Made by a program: the position numbers and the translations under genes
Source of the DNA: DASQHL01 sp963843685
GTDB taxonomy: Bacteria; Chloroflexota; Dehalococcoidia; DSTF01; JACRBR01
Reading direction: 5' to 3'
Assembly (NCBI GenBank): GCA_963843685.1
Contig: CAWJLO010000028.1
Location: 1-64,000 of the forward strand
Length of the DNA: 64,000 nt
Part shown: in pieces, positions 56,196 through 64,000 of the stretch
How positions within the stretch are numbered: position 1 is the first letter of the stretch
Layout of the letters: every line of letters begins with the position of its first letter
The notes under the pieces: generated by a model
What the model saw: only the letters and a program-made list of their open reading frames with translations
Told to the model about the DNA's origin: nothing
Database searches by the model: none

Positions 56196-57782
56196 ATGCC
56201 GCATCTCCGGACTGGCGTCGTCGCGCGATTCGCGGCGGCGTTCACGATGACCGCCCTGGCGATGTCCGCGCTCGCCACAACGTGCAACCCCATCACCCAG
56301 GATGCGCCCGGCGGCGCGCCGTTCACCTCGGCCTCGTTCACCTTCGGCGTCGAGAATTCGTGGATCCGCGTCCAGAACGTGGGCCAGGCGGACGCCAACG
56401 TCACCGTCAGCTACTTCAACGAGCAGGGCAACCAGATCGCACAGGACGCCTGCCCGTCGGGCGCGTGCCCCGCTCTGGGCCCCGGGCAAGGCTGGACGTT
56501 CTTCCAGCAGGATAATCCGGCGCTGCCGTCCGGCTATAAGGGATCGGCCCTGGTGGAGAGCGACCAGCCGGTCGTCGCGCTCCAGGCGAAGGACATCCGC
56601 CGCGGCGGCGAGTTCATGATCGACGGCAACACGACGACGGTGCAGTCGGGGTCGAGCAAGATGTACCTTCCGCTGATCGCCAACCGCGACGGCGCGCAGA
56701 ACGACTCCATGGGCCGCTTCGCCGTGCAGAACCTCAGCTCGACCGCGACCGCGTGCGTCGGCATCACCTACCTGAGCAACGCGACCGACAGCGAGATCGC
56801 CTGGGACCCGTACAAGCCGGGGACGAAGGGCAAGGCGATCGCCGGCTGCTCGAAGGGGGGCCGGCCGCTGGCGCCGCGTGCGACGCTGTTCCGCGATCCC
56901 GACACGTTCGGCGTGCCCTCCAACTTCACGGGAAGCGTCCGCATCGAGACCTACGACAACGACCAGGGCGTGAAAGCCTCCGACCAGAAGCTCACGGCCA
57001 CCGCCGACTCGTGGAACTCGCTCTACAACCTCTTCGCGTCGTATCGCGCGCTGGACGAGAGCGACCTGAGCACGACGGTGCTGCTGCCCCTCGTCGACCG
57101 GCAGGTTGGGCCGCAGAACGGCTTCAGCACGCGCTTCCAGATCGAGAACAAGGACCCGAAGAAACCAGCCCAGGTGACGTTGCGCTTCGAGGGGTTTGAC
57201 CTGGACCACGGCAACGCATTCGTCGCGAAGCAGAACACGATCACCGTCAACGGCGCCCGGCTGTGCTTCCAGGACCGCGATGACTTCGCCAACTGCCTCG
57301 CGTCCGGTGACGCGCTGCCGCACAACTTCGTCGGCACGGCGAAGCTGACGTCCACGCAGCCGATCGGCGTCATCGTCGACCGCGGCACGCAGTTCGGCGA
57401 GACCTTCACGAACTATCGCGGCTTCCAGCCGAACGACGGTTCGACGCGCGTGCTGCTGCCCGTGCTGAACAAGAACTACGGGCCGGTGCCGCCCGCCGCC
57501 GGCTGGAACTCGTGGTTCCGCGTGCTGGTGGCAGACGGCGGCTCCGCCAACGTGACCATCCGCTACCTGGGGCTCGACCTGCCCGGCGGCGCGCAGTCGT
57601 ACACGATCCCCGTGAACCGCGAGGCGACCGTCTTCCAGTTCAACGAGTCGTTCCTGCCGAACGGATTCGCCGGGACGGCGATCCTCCAGTCCGACCGGCC
57701 GATCGTCGCGCTCGCCGACATCTACACGGACGTCTTCCCCGGCGATGACGACCTGCTCTACAACGGCGTGCCGCTGCCATAG
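56196..57782 (+). CDS. Secreted protein with four repeated beta modules
   Basis: The ATG at 56196 gives 528 residues with a signal peptide (FAAAFTMTALAMSALA). Four modules of about 110-140 residues follow. Each has a surface-strand start such as MYLPLIANRDG, VLLPLVDRQVG or VLLPVLNKNYG, then S-x-F-x-[VI]-x-N, and ends P-x-x-F-x-G-[ST]-A, then a strand such as VESDQPVVALQAKD, LTSTQPIGVIVDRG or LQSDRPIVALADIY. No catalytic site is visible. It is probably a surface or matrix protein. It is followed, after 93 bases, by a glycosyltransferase gene, but it has its own promoter. Confidence 0.8.
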   Translation: MPHLRTGVVARFAAAFTMTALAMSALATTCNPITQDAPGGAPFTSASFTFGVENSWIRVQNVGQADANVTVSYFNEQGNQIAQDACPSGACPALGPGQGWTFFQQDNPALPSGYKGSALVESDQPVVALQAKDIRRGGEFMIDGNTTTVQSGSSKMYLPLIANRDGAQNDSMGRFAVQNLSSTATACVGITYLSNATDSEIAWDPYKPGTKGKAIAGCSKGGRPLAPRATLFRDPDTFGVPSNFTGSVRIETYDNDQGVKASDQKLTATADSWNSLYNLFASYRALDESDLSTTVLLPLVDRQVGPQNGFSTRFQIENKDPKKPAQVTLRFEGFDLDHGNAFVAKQNTITVNGARLCFQDRDDFANCLASGDALPHNFVGTAKLTSTQPIGVIVDRGTQFGETFTNYRGFQPNDGSTRVLLPVLNKNYGPVPPAAGWNSWFRVLVADGGSANVTIRYLGLDLPGGAQSYTIPVNREATVFQFNESFLPNGFAGTAILQSDRPIVALADIYTDVFPGDDDLLYNGVPLP

Positions 57783-57819
57783 GCGACTCGGGCCAGGACG
57801 CGCGCCCTTTGTGACTACA

Positions 57820-57879
57820 ATGTCGGCGATGCCCGTGATCGACCGCACCGGCCCCGTCGAGATCGAGGACGCAGAGTGA
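57820..57879 (+). CDS. Possible 19-residue upstream peptide coupled to the glycosyltransferase
   Basis: A frame from ATG 57820 (or ATG 57829) reads MSAMPVIDRTGPVEIEDAE and ends in a TGA that overlaps the GTG start of the next gene (GTGA). TACAAT lies at 57815-57820, so transcription could begin near the second ATG. It may only couple translation to the downstream gene. Confidence 0.3.
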   Translation: MSAMPVIDRTGPVEIEDAE

Positions 57880-58949
57880 GGGTCGTCTACCTCGCCGATG
57901 CGCCGTACGTGCACACGAGGCGTTGGGTCCGGCACTTCGTCGAACGCGGCTGGGACGCGCACGTCATCTCATTTCGCCCGGCCGAGATCGAGGGCGCGAC
58001 GGTGCATCACGTCGACGGCTTCGAGTCGATCGGCAAGGCGCGCTACCTGCTGCGGGCCGGCCGCGTATCGTCGCTCATCGCGCGCCTGAAACCGCAACTG
58101 GTGCACGCCCTGCACCTCACGAGCTACGGATTCCTCGCCGGGCGGTCGGAGTTCCAGCCGTCGATCGTCTCCGTCTGGGGCACCGACGTGCTCGAAGCGC
58201 CGTCGGTATCGCCGTTCCATCGCTGGCTGACGCGGCAGGCGCTGGCGCGGGCGGGCGCTGTGACCGCCACGGGGCTGCGACTGGCGGAGGCGACGCTGCC
58301 GCATACGCCGGAGCGCAAGCCCGTCGCCGTGATCCCCTATGGCATCGACCTGGAGCGGTTTGCCTTCACCGATCGCGAGCCGCACACACCCGTGACGGTC
58401 GGCGCGGTGTCGCGACTGTCTCCGGAGAAGGGCCACCAGTACCTGCTGCGCGCGGTGGCGTCGCTGCGCGATCGCGGGCTAGAGCTCCGCGTCGTGCTTG
58501 CCGGCGATGGCCCGTCGCGCGGCGAGCTGGAGTCGCTGGCGCGCGAGCTGCGGCTGGACGTGGAGTTCATCGGCGAAGTGGCGCACGATGCCGTCCCGGA
58601 CGTCCTGCGGCGGCTCGACGTCTTCGCGATGCCGTCGACGTGGGAGGGATTCGGCGTCTCCGCGCTGGAAGCGAGCGCGACGGGGCTGCCGGTCGTCGCG
58701 TCGGACGTCCACGGCATCCCCGACGTCGTCCGCGACGGTGTGACCGGATTGCTCGTGCCGCCGCGCGACGTCACTGCGCTGGCCGACGCGATCGCCCGGC
58801 TGGCCGACGACCCGGCGCTCCGCGGCGACATGGGCCGGGCGGGCCGCGCGTTCGTCGAGGCAAACTACCGCTGGCAGGACAACGCCGCGCTGATGGAGCG
58901 GCTCTACGCCGAGATGGTCGGCACCGTGCCCGTCGACGCTAGGGCGTAA
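57876..58949 (+). CDS. Glycosyltransferase family 4
   Basis: A 357-residue GT-B enzyme. The N-terminal domain opens with VVYLADAPYVHTRRWVRHF. The C-terminal domain has AVIPYGIDLERF, VGAVSRLSPEKGHQYLLRAV, VLAGDGPSRGELE and the donor-site ExxGxxxxEAxA block in MPSTWEGFGVSALEASATGLPVV, followed by DGVTGLLVPP. It transfers a sugar from a nucleotide donor, probably to a lipid or polysaccharide acceptor at the inner face of the membrane. GTG start at 57876. It overlaps the convergent hydrolase gene by 11 bases. Confidence 0.92.
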   Translation: MRVVYLADAPYVHTRRWVRHFVERGWDAHVISFRPAEIEGATVHHVDGFESIGKARYLLRAGRVSSLIARLKPQLVHALHLTSYGFLAGRSEFQPSIVSVWGTDVLEAPSVSPFHRWLTRQALARAGAVTATGLRLAEATLPHTPERKPVAVIPYGIDLERFAFTDREPHTPVTVGAVSRLSPEKGHQYLLRAVASLRDRGLELRVVLAGDGPSRGELESLARELRLDVEFIGEVAHDAVPDVLRRLDVFAMPSTWEGFGVSALEASATGLPVVASDVHGIPDVVRDGVTGLLVPPRDVTALADAIARLADDPALRGDMGRAGRAFVEANYRWQDNAALMERLYAEMVGTVPVDARA

Positions 58950-60330
58950 GGCCGCCGGGGTCGTCCTGCCCGAGCGGCTGCGTGAAGGCGCGACCGACGT
59001 CGCTGAGGTCGCCGGACAGGTCGTCCCCCGCCGGCTTCGTGCCCTGCTCGGCCCACGCCACCAGGTCCTCGAACGCGCGCTGCCGCTCCGCGTCGGTGAA
59101 GGTGCAGTGGCCGGGCCGCCGCACCGCGCGCTGCACGAGCATGTCGCCGGCGCCGGCGGCGTCGACGATGCGACGGTAGTGCTGCTCCAGGCTGATGGGC
59201 ACGTAGAGATCTCCTGTTCCGTGCAGCGTGAGCAGCGGCCGCTGCAGCTTGCCGCTGAGCGGCGCGAACTCCGGGTACTGCTGCAAGTCCTGGTAGGCGG
59301 GGTTCGCCTGTACACGCGGGATCTCGCGGTTGAGCTCGTCGCTGGAGATCCCGAAGCCGTCGCCGATGGTGTACTGCGTGTCCGCGTTCTGAGCGACGGC
59401 GTTGCTCGCGCCCGGCACGGCGACGGCGTTCACCAGCACCAGAAAGTTGAACAGGTAGTTCGCGCCGAACCCCTCCCTGAAGTACGGCCGAGGCCCGCCC
59501 GTCAGGTACTCGATCGCGCTCTCGAACTCCTTGCCCTTTTCGGTCAGGTTGTCGGCGGTACCCAGCGCCGGGCCGACCTGGTTGCGCAGCACGCTGCCGA
59601 GCTTGTTGGCGTCCGTCGTGATGTTGGTCAGATCCGTGTCCGTGAAGTAGCCGGCGAGCGCGGCCCAGCTCAAGAAGTAATCGACGATGTCCTGCCCGAC
59701 GAGCGCGCCGCACTCGCTCAGCGCGCCGTCGTACGCCGTTGGGTACAGCTCCAGCGAGACGCTGACGACGTTGCCCCCCATCGACTGGCCGTAGATGTAC
59801 GAGCGCTTCGGCACGCCGACCTTCTGCTCGAACACGCTGCGCAGCGCGTAGGTGTCGCGCGCTCCCGCGCCGGGGTTGTAGCCGTTGAGCGAGTAGCTGG
59901 AGGCGGCCCAGGCGTATCCATGTGAGATGAAATAGGCACGCAGCGGCGGCGGATCCACGGACAGATCGGGCACGTTGCCGCGGAAGCCGTGCGCGTAGTA
60001 GACGACGCTGCCGTTCCAGTCGTCCGGCACCTCGATCCGGTATGCGGCGCCGTCGTTCGTGCCGTAGATCGCGCGGGCGCCGGCCATCGCGTCGAACGCG
60101 GGGTCGTCGATCTTGTAGGTCTGCGCGACGGGCGTGACCGGCAGCGTCTGCGGTGTCGCCCAGCCGGCAGGCACGCTCGAGGTCCGCGCGGTCCCGGGCG
60201 TTACCGTGCCGACCGGCGTCGCTGTCTTCGCACCCCCGCCGCTGCTGCACGCCACGGCAGCGACGAGCGCGGCCGCGAGCGCCGCCGGCACGGCGCCGCG
60301 GAGATGCCGGAGACGGAGGGTCAGGATCAC
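58939..60330 (-). CDS. Secreted lipoprotein with alpha/beta-hydrolase domain (paralogue of 748-2745)
   Basis: The GTG at 60330 starts a signal peptide ending AALVAAVAC (lipobox) and a 463-residue product. The hydrolase motifs match the paralogue in order: FDAMAGARAIYG, IEVPDDWNGSVVYYAHGF, YIYGQSMGGNVVSVS (Ser nucleophile), LLTLHGTGDLYVP (likely acid) and RRPGHCTF (likely His), then WAEQGTKPAGDDL. Secretion as a lipid-anchored esterase or peptidase is inferred. It lacks the two C-terminal modules of the other copy. TACACT lies 9 bases before the GTG, without a Shine-Dalgarno. Confidence 0.85.
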   Translation of the reverse strand: MILTLRLRHLRGAVPAALAAALVAAVACSSGGGAKTATPVGTVTPGTARTSSVPAGWATPQTLPVTPVAQTYKIDDPAFDAMAGARAIYGTNDGAAYRIEVPDDWNGSVVYYAHGFRGNVPDLSVDPPPLRAYFISHGYAWAASSYSLNGYNPGAGARDTYALRSVFEQKVGVPKRSYIYGQSMGGNVVSVSLELYPTAYDGALSECGALVGQDIVDYFLSWAALAGYFTDTDLTNITTDANKLGSVLRNQVGPALGTADNLTEKGKEFESAIEYLTGGPRPYFREGFGANYLFNFLVLVNAVAVPGASNAVAQNADTQYTIGDGFGISSDELNREIPRVQANPAYQDLQQYPEFAPLSGKLQRPLLTLHGTGDLYVPISLEQHYRRIVDAAGAGDMLVQRAVRRPGHCTFTDAERQRAFEDLVAWAEQGTKPAGDDLSGDLSDVGRAFTQPLGQDDPGGLTP

Positions 60331-60481
60331 AGTGGGGAGAGTGTAGCGAACAGCCTGACGGCAAAGGTCACCGCGCGGCGCCAACAGTTGTTACAGAGTT
60401 TGCCGTGCTGTTACACACGATCCGGCCCCCGTGCCGTTTAATGAGGCAGGAACGTACACGGATCGAAGAGGGGAGCCGCAC

Positions 60482-60919
60482 ATGGAACGCACCAGGAGCC
60501 ACACCGCCGTCATCGTCGCCAGCCTGCTGGTCGGCCTGCAGGCCGCCTTCACGATGCTGGTGGCGCTGGTGCTCTTCGCCTCCGGCCGCCGGCTGGAGCG
60601 CTGGACGCTGGCGACGCGCGTGGCGCACCACCGCATCGGGTTGGGGCTCGTCGTCATGCTCGTTGCGCTTGGCGGCATCGCGATCGCCGTGTTCCTGGCG
60701 AGCGGCGCCGGCTGGGCACGCCTCGCGACCTACGTCTTCGAGGGCTTCACCGTGCTGGGTGCGCTGTTCCGCATCGGGCTGCACCCGGTGCCGTCGATCC
60801 TCAACGTCGCACTGGCGATGATCGTCGTCGTGCTTGTCGCCAGCTACCGCGACGAGACACCGAGACCATCGGCACCGGAGAGCGGTAGCGAACCGGGGGC
60901 GGCAGCCAGCACGACGTGA
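60482..60919 (+). CDS. Four-helix membrane protein of unknown function
   Basis: The ATG at 60482 has GAGGGGAGCC upstream and gives 145 residues. Four hydrophobic segments are visible: AVIVASLLVGLQAAFTMLV, IGLGLVVMLVALGGIAIAVF, YVFEGFTVLGALFRIGL and VALAMIVVVLVAS. The tail is polar (PRPSAPESGSEPG). No family is recognised. It lies between divergent and convergent neighbours as a single gene. Confidence 0.75.
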   Translation: MERTRSHTAVIVASLLVGLQAAFTMLVALVLFASGRRLERWTLATRVAHHRIGLGLVVMLVALGGIAIAVFLASGAGWARLATYVFEGFTVLGALFRIGLHPVPSILNVALAMIVVVLVASYRDETPRPSAPESGSEPGAAASTT

Positions 60920-60922
60920 CGG

Positions 60923-62884
60923 TCAGATGTCCAGGTTCTTGACCTGCGTGGCGTGGCCCTGGATCCACTTCTTGCGCGGAGCGACCTCGTCGCCCATCAG
61001 CGTGGAGAAGATCTCCTCCGCCCGCATCGCATCGTCGATCGTCACGCGGAGCATGGTGCGCTTGTCCGGGTCCATCGTCGTCTCCCAGAGCTGCTCCGGG
61101 TTCATCTCGCCGAGGCCCTTGTAGCGCTGGATGTGGGCCTTCTGGCCGTCCTTGACCTTCGCGAGGTGCTGGTCGCGCTCCTGGTCGGAGTAGATCCACG
61201 TGTGTTGCCGGCCGACCTGGATCCGGAAGAGCGGCGGCTGCGCGATGTACAGGTAACCCGCCTCGATAAGCGGCCGCATGTAGCGGAAGAAGAACGTCAG
61301 CAGCAGCGTCCGGATGTGCGACCCATCGACGTCGGCGTCGGCCATGATGATCACGTGGTGGTAGCGCAGCTTGTTGAGGTCGATGGTCTCGCCAAAGCCC
61401 GTGCCCAGCGCCGTGATCAGGGCGCGGATCTCCTCGTGCGCCAGCATCTTCTCGATGCGCGCCTTCTCGACGTTCAGGATCTTGCCCCGCAGCGGGAGGA
61501 TCGCCTGGAAGCGGCGGTCGCGGCCCGTCTTGGCCGTGCCGCCGGCGGAGATACCCTCGACGAGGTACAGCTCGCACTTGTCGGCTTCGCGCTCGCTGCA
61601 GTCCGCCAGCTTGCCCGGCAGCATCGTGCCATCGAGCAGCCCCTTGCGGACGACGAGGTCGCGCGCCTTCCGCGCCGCCTCGCGCGCGCGTGAGGCCATG
61701 ATCCCCTTCTCGATGATGCGGCGACCGTCGGAGGGGTGCTCCTCCAGGTACTGCATCAGGCCTTCGGCGACGGCGCTCTCTACGTGCGTCTTCACCTCGG
61801 CGTTACCGAGGCGCGTCTTCGTCTGACCCTCGAACTGCGGCTCCGGCAGCTTGACGCTGATCACGGCGACCATGCCTTCGCGCACGTCGTCGCCGGTGAG
61901 GTTGGCGTCGTCGTCCTTGAGGAACTTCTGCTTGCGCGCGTAGTCGTTCAGGACGCGCGTCAGCGCCGAACGGAAGCCCGTCAGGTGCGATCCGCCGTCG
62001 ATCGTGTTGATCGTGTTCGCGAAGCTGAACTCCACCTGCGAGAAGCCGTCGTTGTACTGGAGTGCCGCCTCGATCTGCGTCGAATCAACCGTCTTCTCGA
62101 CGTAGATCGGGCGGGGACTGAGCGTGTTGCGCCCCTTGTTGACGTGCCGGACGAAGCTGGCGACGCCACCCTCGAAGCAGAAGTTCATCTCGCGTTCGCG
62201 GCCCGCGCGCTTGTCGTCGAAGCGGATCCAGATGCCCTTCGTGAGGTACGCCATCTCGCGGAAGCGCTGGAGCAGCTCGTCGTAGTCGAAGTCGACGGCG
62301 TCGAAGATCGTGTCATCGGCGAGGAAGGCGGTGGTGGTGCCCGTCTGCTTCTGCTTGGGGTCGGCCGTCGTCTTCAGGGATCCCTTGGTGATGCCCCGCT
62401 CGTACTCCTGCCGGTAGACCTTGCCCTCGCGCCGCACCTCCACCCACATCTTCTCGGCCAGCGCGTTGACGACGGACGCGCCGACACCGTGGAGGCCGCC
62501 CGAGACCTTGTAGGCGCCGCCGCCGAACTTCCCGCCGGCGTGCAGCACGGTCATGATCGTCTCGAGCGCCGACTTTCCCGTCTGCTTGTGCTTGTCCACG
62601 GGGATGCCGCGGCCGTTGTCGCGCACGGTGACCCAGTTGTTCGCCTCGATGGTGATCTCGATGCGGCTGCAGAAGCCGGCCATGGCCTCATCGACAGAGT
62701 TGTCGACGATCTCGTAGACGAGGTGATGCAGGCCCCGCTGGTCGGTCGTGCCGATGTACATGCCGGGGCGGCGGCGGACGGCCTCCAGCCCCTCCAGCAC
62801 CTGGATGTCGCTGGCGGTGTAGGAGTCGTTTTGCTTGCCGCGCTTTGCGGCCCGCACATCGTCCTCGACGCGTTGTCGTACCAT
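60923..62884 (-). CDS. gyrB: DNA gyrase subunit B
   Basis: The ATPase subunit of DNA gyrase, 653 residues. GHKL ATPase motifs are VLEGLEAVRRRPGMYIG, VYEIVDNSVDEA (Glu/Asn), VRDNGRGIPV and GGLHGVGASVVNAL. The TOPRIM part has LPGKLADCS, ILPLRGKILNVEKAR and MADADVDGSHIRTLLL (metal Asp residues), then RYKGLGEMNPEQLW near the end. The normally invariant EGDSAGGSAK segment reads EGISAGGTAK: Ile (codon 61550-61552) replaces the Asp equivalent to E. coli Asp426, a known quinolone-resistance position. No gyrA or recF is adjacent. Confidence 0.97.
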   Translation of the reverse strand: MVRQRVEDDVRAAKRGKQNDSYTASDIQVLEGLEAVRRRPGMYIGTTDQRGLHHLVYEIVDNSVDEAMAGFCSRIEITIEANNWVTVRDNGRGIPVDKHKQTGKSALETIMTVLHAGGKFGGGAYKVSGGLHGVGASVVNALAEKMWVEVRREGKVYRQEYERGITKGSLKTTADPKQKQTGTTTAFLADDTIFDAVDFDYDELLQRFREMAYLTKGIWIRFDDKRAGREREMNFCFEGGVASFVRHVNKGRNTLSPRPIYVEKTVDSTQIEAALQYNDGFSQVEFSFANTINTIDGGSHLTGFRSALTRVLNDYARKQKFLKDDDANLTGDDVREGMVAVISVKLPEPQFEGQTKTRLGNAEVKTHVESAVAEGLMQYLEEHPSDGRRIIEKGIMASRAREAARKARDLVVRKGLLDGTMLPGKLADCSEREADKCELYLVEGISAGGTAKTGRDRRFQAILPLRGKILNVEKARIEKMLAHEEIRALITALGTGFGETIDLNKLRYHHVIIMADADVDGSHIRTLLLTFFFRYMRPLIEAGYLYIAQPPLFRIQVGRQHTWIYSDQERDQHLAKVKDGQKAHIQRYKGLGEMNPEQLWETTMDPDKRTMLRVTIDDAMRAEEIFSTLMGDEVAPRKKWIQGHATQVKNLDI

Positions 62885-62926
62885 GCTCTCGTCTAATCCC
62901 TGTCGCTATCGTGGGTCGGAGGATCG

Positions 62927-62962
62927 AAAAGACCCGCGTCTTCCACTCCGGAGCCGGGTCTT
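62927..62962 (-). promoter_or_regulatory. Terminator-like hairpin in the gyrB leader (possible attenuator)
   Basis: On the minus strand AAGACCCG and CGGGTCTT pair around an 18-base loop and are followed by a short T run (TTTT). It lies about 43 bases before the gyrB start and after a TAGAAT -10-like box (62998-63003), so it could terminate early transcripts. No gene on this strand lies just upstream that it could otherwise serve. Confidence 0.45.
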
Positions 62963-63201
62963 GAAAAGCGCCCGCGAACGTCTCCGCATGACACCCAATT
63001 CTACCATAATCGCCGCCCTGAGCGGCCTCACGACCGGGCCCCCGAATCGGCCTCTGCGGGCGCTCCCCAGCCTCCTGCGACGGCTGTCCGCGTGACCGAA
63101 TCTGCCAGGAGTACGGCCATCCGGCTGCTGCGCGCCGCGCGTCGTTTCTGATACAACGGCGAGGCCGGATCGCCCGCAACACCGGCACCAGGAGGCGTCT
63201 G

Positions 63202-63933
63202 ATGCGCTTGAACCAGAAGGTCGTACTGATCGCGGGAGCGGGCGGGCGACAGGGCACGACAGTGCCGGTGCTGTTCGCCCGCGAGGGCGCGCGCCTGGTG
63301 CTCGTGGGCCTGATCGCGGACGAGGTGGAGCGCCTTGCCGAGCACATCGTGGCGCAGGGCGGCGAGGCCGTCGCGCGCGCCGCCGATCTCACGGACGCAC
63401 ACGAGGCCGCTGCCGCGGTGCGCCTCGCCGTCGAGCGCTTCGGCCGGCTGGACGTGCTCTACAACAACACGGGCATCTACACCGCGTGGGAACGCCGCAC
63501 GGGCGAGACGGAGGAGAGCGACTGGGACCAGCTCCTGGCAGTGGACCTGAAGACGCACTTTCTCACCGCGAAGTTCGCGGTCAGGGAGATGGCGCGCCAA
63601 CGGTCGGGCGTGATCATCAACGTGGCGGCTGCGCGCGCCGCGCGGCTCGGGGGCAACGTCGGCTACACGGCGGCGAAGAGCGCCATCATCGGCGTGACGA
63701 AGAAGATGGCGCGCGAGTACGCGGCCGACAACATCCGCGTCAACTGCCTCTGTCCGACGAACATCCAGGCATCGCCCGACCCGTTGAACCCCGGCATGCC
63801 GGAGCCCGCCGTCCAGCGCGACGGCGCGCCTGAGGACGTCGCCTGGGCCGCGCTCTTCCTCGCCTCGGACGAGTCCTCCTGGATCACCGGCACCGAGCTC
63901 GTCGTCGACGGCGGCGCCGAGGTGCTTTCGTAA
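63202..63933 (+). CDS. SDR-family protein lacking the usual catalytic Ser
   Basis: The ATG at 63202 follows AGGAGG; the product has 243 residues. The NAD motif reads IAGAGGRQGTT, a variant of TGxxxGIG; VLYNNTGIYT replaces NNAG. The catalytic Tyr and Lys are in VGYTAAKSA, but 13 residues upstream, where Ser is expected, the sequence is INVAAARAA. The end ITGTELVVDGGAEVLS is the normal SDR C-terminus. It may have another proton relay, or be a non-catalytic homologue. Substrate unknown. Confidence 0.85.
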   Translation: MRLNQKVVLIAGAGGRQGTTVPVLFAREGARLVLVGLIADEVERLAEHIVAQGGEAVARAADLTDAHEAAAAVRLAVERFGRLDVLYNNTGIYTAWERRTGETEESDWDQLLAVDLKTHFLTAKFAVREMARQRSGVIINVAAARAARLGGNVGYTAAKSAIIGVTKKMAREYAADNIRVNCLCPTNIQASPDPLNPGMPEPAVQRDGAPEDVAWAALFLASDESSWITGTELVVDGGAEVLS

Positions 63934-64000
63934 CAGCGGCCGGGCTCAACCGAACAGGCGCGATCAGCCAGTCAATGCCGCTGTTGACGATGAACGCGAC

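Overview
The window is GC-rich bacterial chromosome with densely packed genes on both strands. GTG and TTG starts are common. Some genes have clear Shine-Dalgarno sequences. Others have only a -10-like hexamer 6-9 bases before the start. A CIRCE-controlled hrcA-grpE-dnaK operon, a DhnA-type class I aldolase, many lipoproteins and sortase-like C-terminal anchors, and a large set of SDR and acyl-CoA ligase genes suggest a Chloroflexota bacterium, perhaps near Dehalococcoidia. That is an inference from gene content; the window has no rRNA or ribosomal protein to settle it.

Layout. 0-5.4 kb: an alpha/beta hydrolase cut by the window edge, a hydrolase lipoprotein, an integrase remnant beside tRNA-Thr(CGT), a lipoprotein and a beta-helix protein. 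5.5-9 kb: fructose-bisphosphate aldolase, a HAD hydrolase and a glycosidase-like exported protein. 9-12.2 kb: an apparent operon of CPBP protease, trpA, aroH and aroF, closed by a terminator. 12.2-15.4 kb: acyl-CoA ligase and an enolase-superfamily enzyme. 15.4-24.4 kb: surface-protein region with a broken tandem-repeat protein, inositol-phosphate synthase, a DUF1566-like protein, an anchored phosphoesterase, a fused ABC exporter, a cohesin-like lipoprotein and a cupredoxin protein. 24.5-30.9 kb: second acyl-CoA ligase, MBL hydrolase, LysM/M23 peptidase, obg-nadD and a CoA-binding protein. 30.9-36.6 kb: split larC, anchored SGNH hydrolase, 2-hydroxy-acid oxidase and a TcuA-like flavoprotein. 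37-46.5 kb: small metabolic enzymes (dienelactone hydrolase, DinB, flavin reductase, DHFR-like, three SDRs, QueA-like, dcd). 46.6-50.4 kb: HAD phosphatase, a large membrane protein and a long ArsR-type regulator. 50.4-54.2 kb: the heat-shock operon. 54.2-64 kb: lipoprotein, fabH, a four-module secreted protein, glycosyltransferase, a second hydrolase lipoprotein, gyrB and an SDR.

Three results stand out. First, three otherwise unrelated surface proteins (tandem-repeat protein, phosphoesterase, SGNH hydrolase) end in the same tag, PSVGG[VI]A followed by a Pro-rich linker, one membrane helix and an Arg-rich tail. This looks like a C-terminal sorting or anchoring system. Second, larC is split at GTT-TGA-G, which has the geometry of a +1 recoding site. 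Third, several conserved genes are broken by single-base indels, most of them in short homopolymer runs. These probably reflect sequencing error, which weakens the recoding reading of larC.
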